The notes beneath the pieces were generated by a model that worked only from the letters and a program-made list of their open reading frames with translations, did not search any database and was not told the DNA's origin. DNA of 6,964 bases from CBDVBD01 sp965372135 (GTDB lineage: Bacteria > Electryoneota > RPQS01 > CBDVBD01), in NCBI GenBank assembly GCA_965372135.1, contig CBDVBD010000164.1, positions 1 to 6,964 of the forward strand, in the 5' to 3' direction. Numbering within the stretch: the first letter of the stretch is position 1; every line of letters begins with the position of its first letter. A program made the translations under genes and the position numbers. Below, in pieces: positions 5,787 to 6,964 of this stretch.

Positions 5787-5810
5787 CGTCAGTCCACCCA
5801 CATTGGCTTG

Positions 5811-5958
5811 TCCACCTCTGGCGGACTTGCCCGCCCCTGGCGGGTTTCGAGTTTGGAATTTTGAATTTGTTTCGAACTTGTCCGCCTATGGCGGATTTCG
5901 ATATTCGAATTTCGGATTTTCTTTGCTTCGAACTTGTCCGCCCACCGGCGGATTTCGA
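5811..5958. repeat. Array of four dispersed hairpin repeats (copies 4-7)
   Basis: Four hairpins occur in 148 bases. Copy 4 has TCCACC/GGCGGA (5811-5825), copy 5 CCCGCC/GGCGGG (5830-5844), copy 6 TCCGCC/GGCGGA (5881-5895) and copy 7 TCCGCC/GGCGGA (5937-5952). Loops are 3-4 bases and vary. In copies 6 and 7 a second outer stem, TCGAA with TTCGA, encloses the inner one across a CTTG/T internal loop; these two copies are 56 bases apart. Copy 5 shows a paired change in the outermost stem bases (T-A to C-G). Not CRISPR: spacers are AT-rich, unequal and similar to each other. Confidence 0.8.
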
Positions 5959-6004
5959 GATGGAATCCAGCTTTATATGTAATCCCCGTTGTTTTGCAAA
6001 TCCC

Positions 6005-6964
6005 CTATTTCAATAGCACCAGCTTCTGTGTGAAACTTGGTTGGTTATTTATACCACCCACCACAACAAAATAGGTTCCGGATGTGAGATTGTTGATTGG
6101 TAGAGGGATGTTGGTACTTGAACCAGCTTGCAATCGTATTTGAAACGATTGGGCTTGCCTGCCCAAGATGTCATAGATGCGAATTTGAATCGGATCGGTA
6201 ATGATGATTCCGGATAGATTTAGAAAGGCTGTGGAATTTGCTGGATTGGGGTAAATCCAGGCAGCGATGTCATTGGGCTTCAATGCAAGTTGATGGGAGG
6301 GAGGTGCTGCATTGTAAGGACCGTGGTAAAAGGTTCTATCGGTACCCATGTTCCAACTGATAAGTTGAGAAAAGCGACCATCATACACATAGGTCCGTTC
6401 TCCTTCCGGAAAATTCAGCCGAAAACTCAGAGTCTGAAAATGATCCGGAGTTATGTAAATACTGTCCGCGTCTGTAGTCGGTACAACTCTTACTGAATCC
6501 CCCCAAGGGGCACAGATATAGCCTTGAATAGGTGTACCAGTTCTTACTGAATCGAAACTGTTACCACCGTCCAGGGTATAATAATACCAATATTCACCCC
6601 CGGGATCGGTCTGGATTGCAAAATTGAAATCCGTTAATGCATCCACTCCCGACCAACTGCGCCAGATCCATTCAGCCGTTAATGGTATATTAGCAGTTGA
6701 CACCAGATCCCAGGATATCCCGAAATCCGTAGTTCTCCACACCTGTGGGGGTGGAAATGTCCAATAAGTAGTAGCAAGGAATGCAAATCCAGGATTTGTT
6801 GAGGATGTATGAAGAGAGACAAATGTCTCTAATGATGGAGGGAAATTATGCATTTGCCAAGATTGACCACCATTATCACTAACATATAAATGGTTAGAAT
6901 ATGTAATGGAGTAGCAAGGAATGCAAATCCAGGATTTGTTGAGGATGTATGAAGAGAGACAAAT
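6005..6964 (-). CDS. Secreted Asp-box (beta-propeller-like) protein with T9SS type A sorting domain (5' end missing)
   Basis: The frame is open from the right edge to a TAG at 6005, so the gene is cut at its 5' end; the ATG at 6853 is probably internal, because convincing protein sequence continues upstream of it. Three Asp-box-like motifs (S/T-x-D-x-G-x-x-W/F) are visible: SDNGGQSW just upstream of that ATG, TTDFGISW and TLDGGNSF, typical of BNR/sialidase-like propellers. The last 84 residues are a Por secretion tail: WIYPNPANS, IRIYDILGRQ, LTSGTYFVVV and the ending QKLVLLK. T9SS cargo is exported through the outer membrane and either released or anchored at the surface. The tail is firmly identified; the function of the propeller is unknown and need not be enzymatic. 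Residues encoded by 6910-6964 should be distrusted (terminal repeat). Confidence 0.85.
   Translation of the reverse strand: MCLSSYILNKSWICIPCYSITYSNHLYVSDNGGQSWQMHNFPPSLETFVSLHTSSTNPGFAFLATTYWTFPPPQVWRTTDFGISWDLVSTANIPLTAEWIWRSWSGVDALTDFNFAIQTDPGGEYWYYYTLDGGNSFDSVRTGTPIQGYICAPWGDSVRVVPTTDADSIYITPDHFQTLSFRLNFPEGERTYVYDGRFSQLISWNMGTDRTFYHGPYNAAPPSHQLALKPNDIAAWIYPNPANSTAFLNLSGIIITDPIQIRIYDILGRQAQSFQIRLQAGSSTNIPLPINNLTSGTYFVVVGGINNQPSFTQKLVLLK
6770..6824. repeat. 55-bp exact direct repeat, internal copy
   Basis: These 55 bases are identical to 6910-6964. Here they lie inside the T9SS-protein gene and encode a normal-looking stretch that includes HTSSTNPGFAFLATTYW in the gene's frame. Confidence 0.9.
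6910..6964. repeat. 55-bp exact direct repeat, terminal copy (probable assembly artefact)
   Basis: These bases repeat 6770-6824 exactly; the match breaks at the base before (6909 G against 6769 T) and runs to the final base. The offset is 140 bases, not a multiple of three, so this copy reads in a different frame from the internal one. A repeat of exactly 55 bases at a sequence end is what a k=55 assembler can leave. Confidence 0.8.

Larger units (their letters stand above)
5462..6004. other. Long intergenic region: leader, promoter and two repeat types
   Basis: This 543 bp stretch lies between the T9SS-tailed gene and the redox cluster. On the minus strand it holds a hairpin array (5811-5958), a dispersed three-unit repeat (about 5721-5786), a sigma-70-like promoter (5578-5606) and a leader of about 110 bases with a dyad (5524-5539). 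ORFs here arise from the repeats and are not supported as genes. I see no hairpin with a U-tract after the upstream gene. Confidence 0.7.

Noticed and set aside
5613..5801. 62-residue minus-strand ORF with an SFTAFRMT-like peptide
   Set aside because: It is a translation of a dispersed DNA repeat and has no ribosome site.
5811..5958. CRISPR array
   Set aside because: The repeats are short hairpins with unequal, related AT-rich spacers, and there are no cas genes.

Overview
The window looks like a fragment of an uncultured, anaerobic or microaerophilic bacterium of the Fibrobacteres-Chlorobi-Bacteroidetes (FCB) superphylum or a neighbouring candidate phylum. Two things suggest this: a secreted protein with a C-terminal type IX secretion (Por) sorting domain, and intergenic DNA crowded with small dispersed hairpin repeats of a kind common in metagenome-derived genomes. 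This placement is an inference; there is no rRNA or other phylogenetic marker here. No tRNA, rRNA, CRISPR array or transposase gene was seen.

All six genes lie on the minus strand, so transcription runs from high to low coordinates. At the right end (6005-6964) is the 3' part of a secreted Asp-box/beta-propeller-like protein with a T9SS tail; its 5' end is beyond the window. Then comes a 543 bp non-coding stretch (5462-6004) with an array of four hairpin repeats, a second dispersed repeat and a near-consensus sigma-70 promoter. This promoter appears to drive a five-gene cluster: a 13-cysteine protein of unknown function (4931-5461), a small DRTGG-domain protein (4555-4881), NuoE/HydC (3785-4243), NuoF/HydB (1933-3804) and a NuoG-like/formate-dehydrogenase-like iron-sulfur molybdopterin-fold subunit (2-1756, cut by the left edge).

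The three large genes encode a soluble flavin and iron-sulfur module. NuoE and NuoF form the NAD(H)/FMN part. NuoF has an extra N-terminal thioredoxin-like 2Fe-2S domain and a C-terminal two-cluster ferredoxin domain, the layout of electron-bifurcating hydrogenases and formate dehydrogenases. The expected catalytic partner (an H-cluster HydA or a Mo/W FdhA) is replaced by a NuoG-like protein. It keeps its visible Fe-S sites, but has serine where formate dehydrogenases have the metal-binding Cys/Sec, and its His/Cys cluster region carries a second CxxCx5C motif. Its reaction cannot be read from the sequence; NADH-ferredoxin electron transfer to or from an unknown third partner is a reasonable hypothesis. 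The DRTGG and Cys-rich genes may be accessory or regulatory.

The gaps between genes (1757-1932, 4244-4554, 5462-6004) hold a family of short hairpins (arms TCCGCC and GGCGGA), short AT-rich tandem arrays and one very G/C-rich hairpin. The last 55 bases of the window exactly repeat an internal 55-mer and are probably an assembly end artefact.
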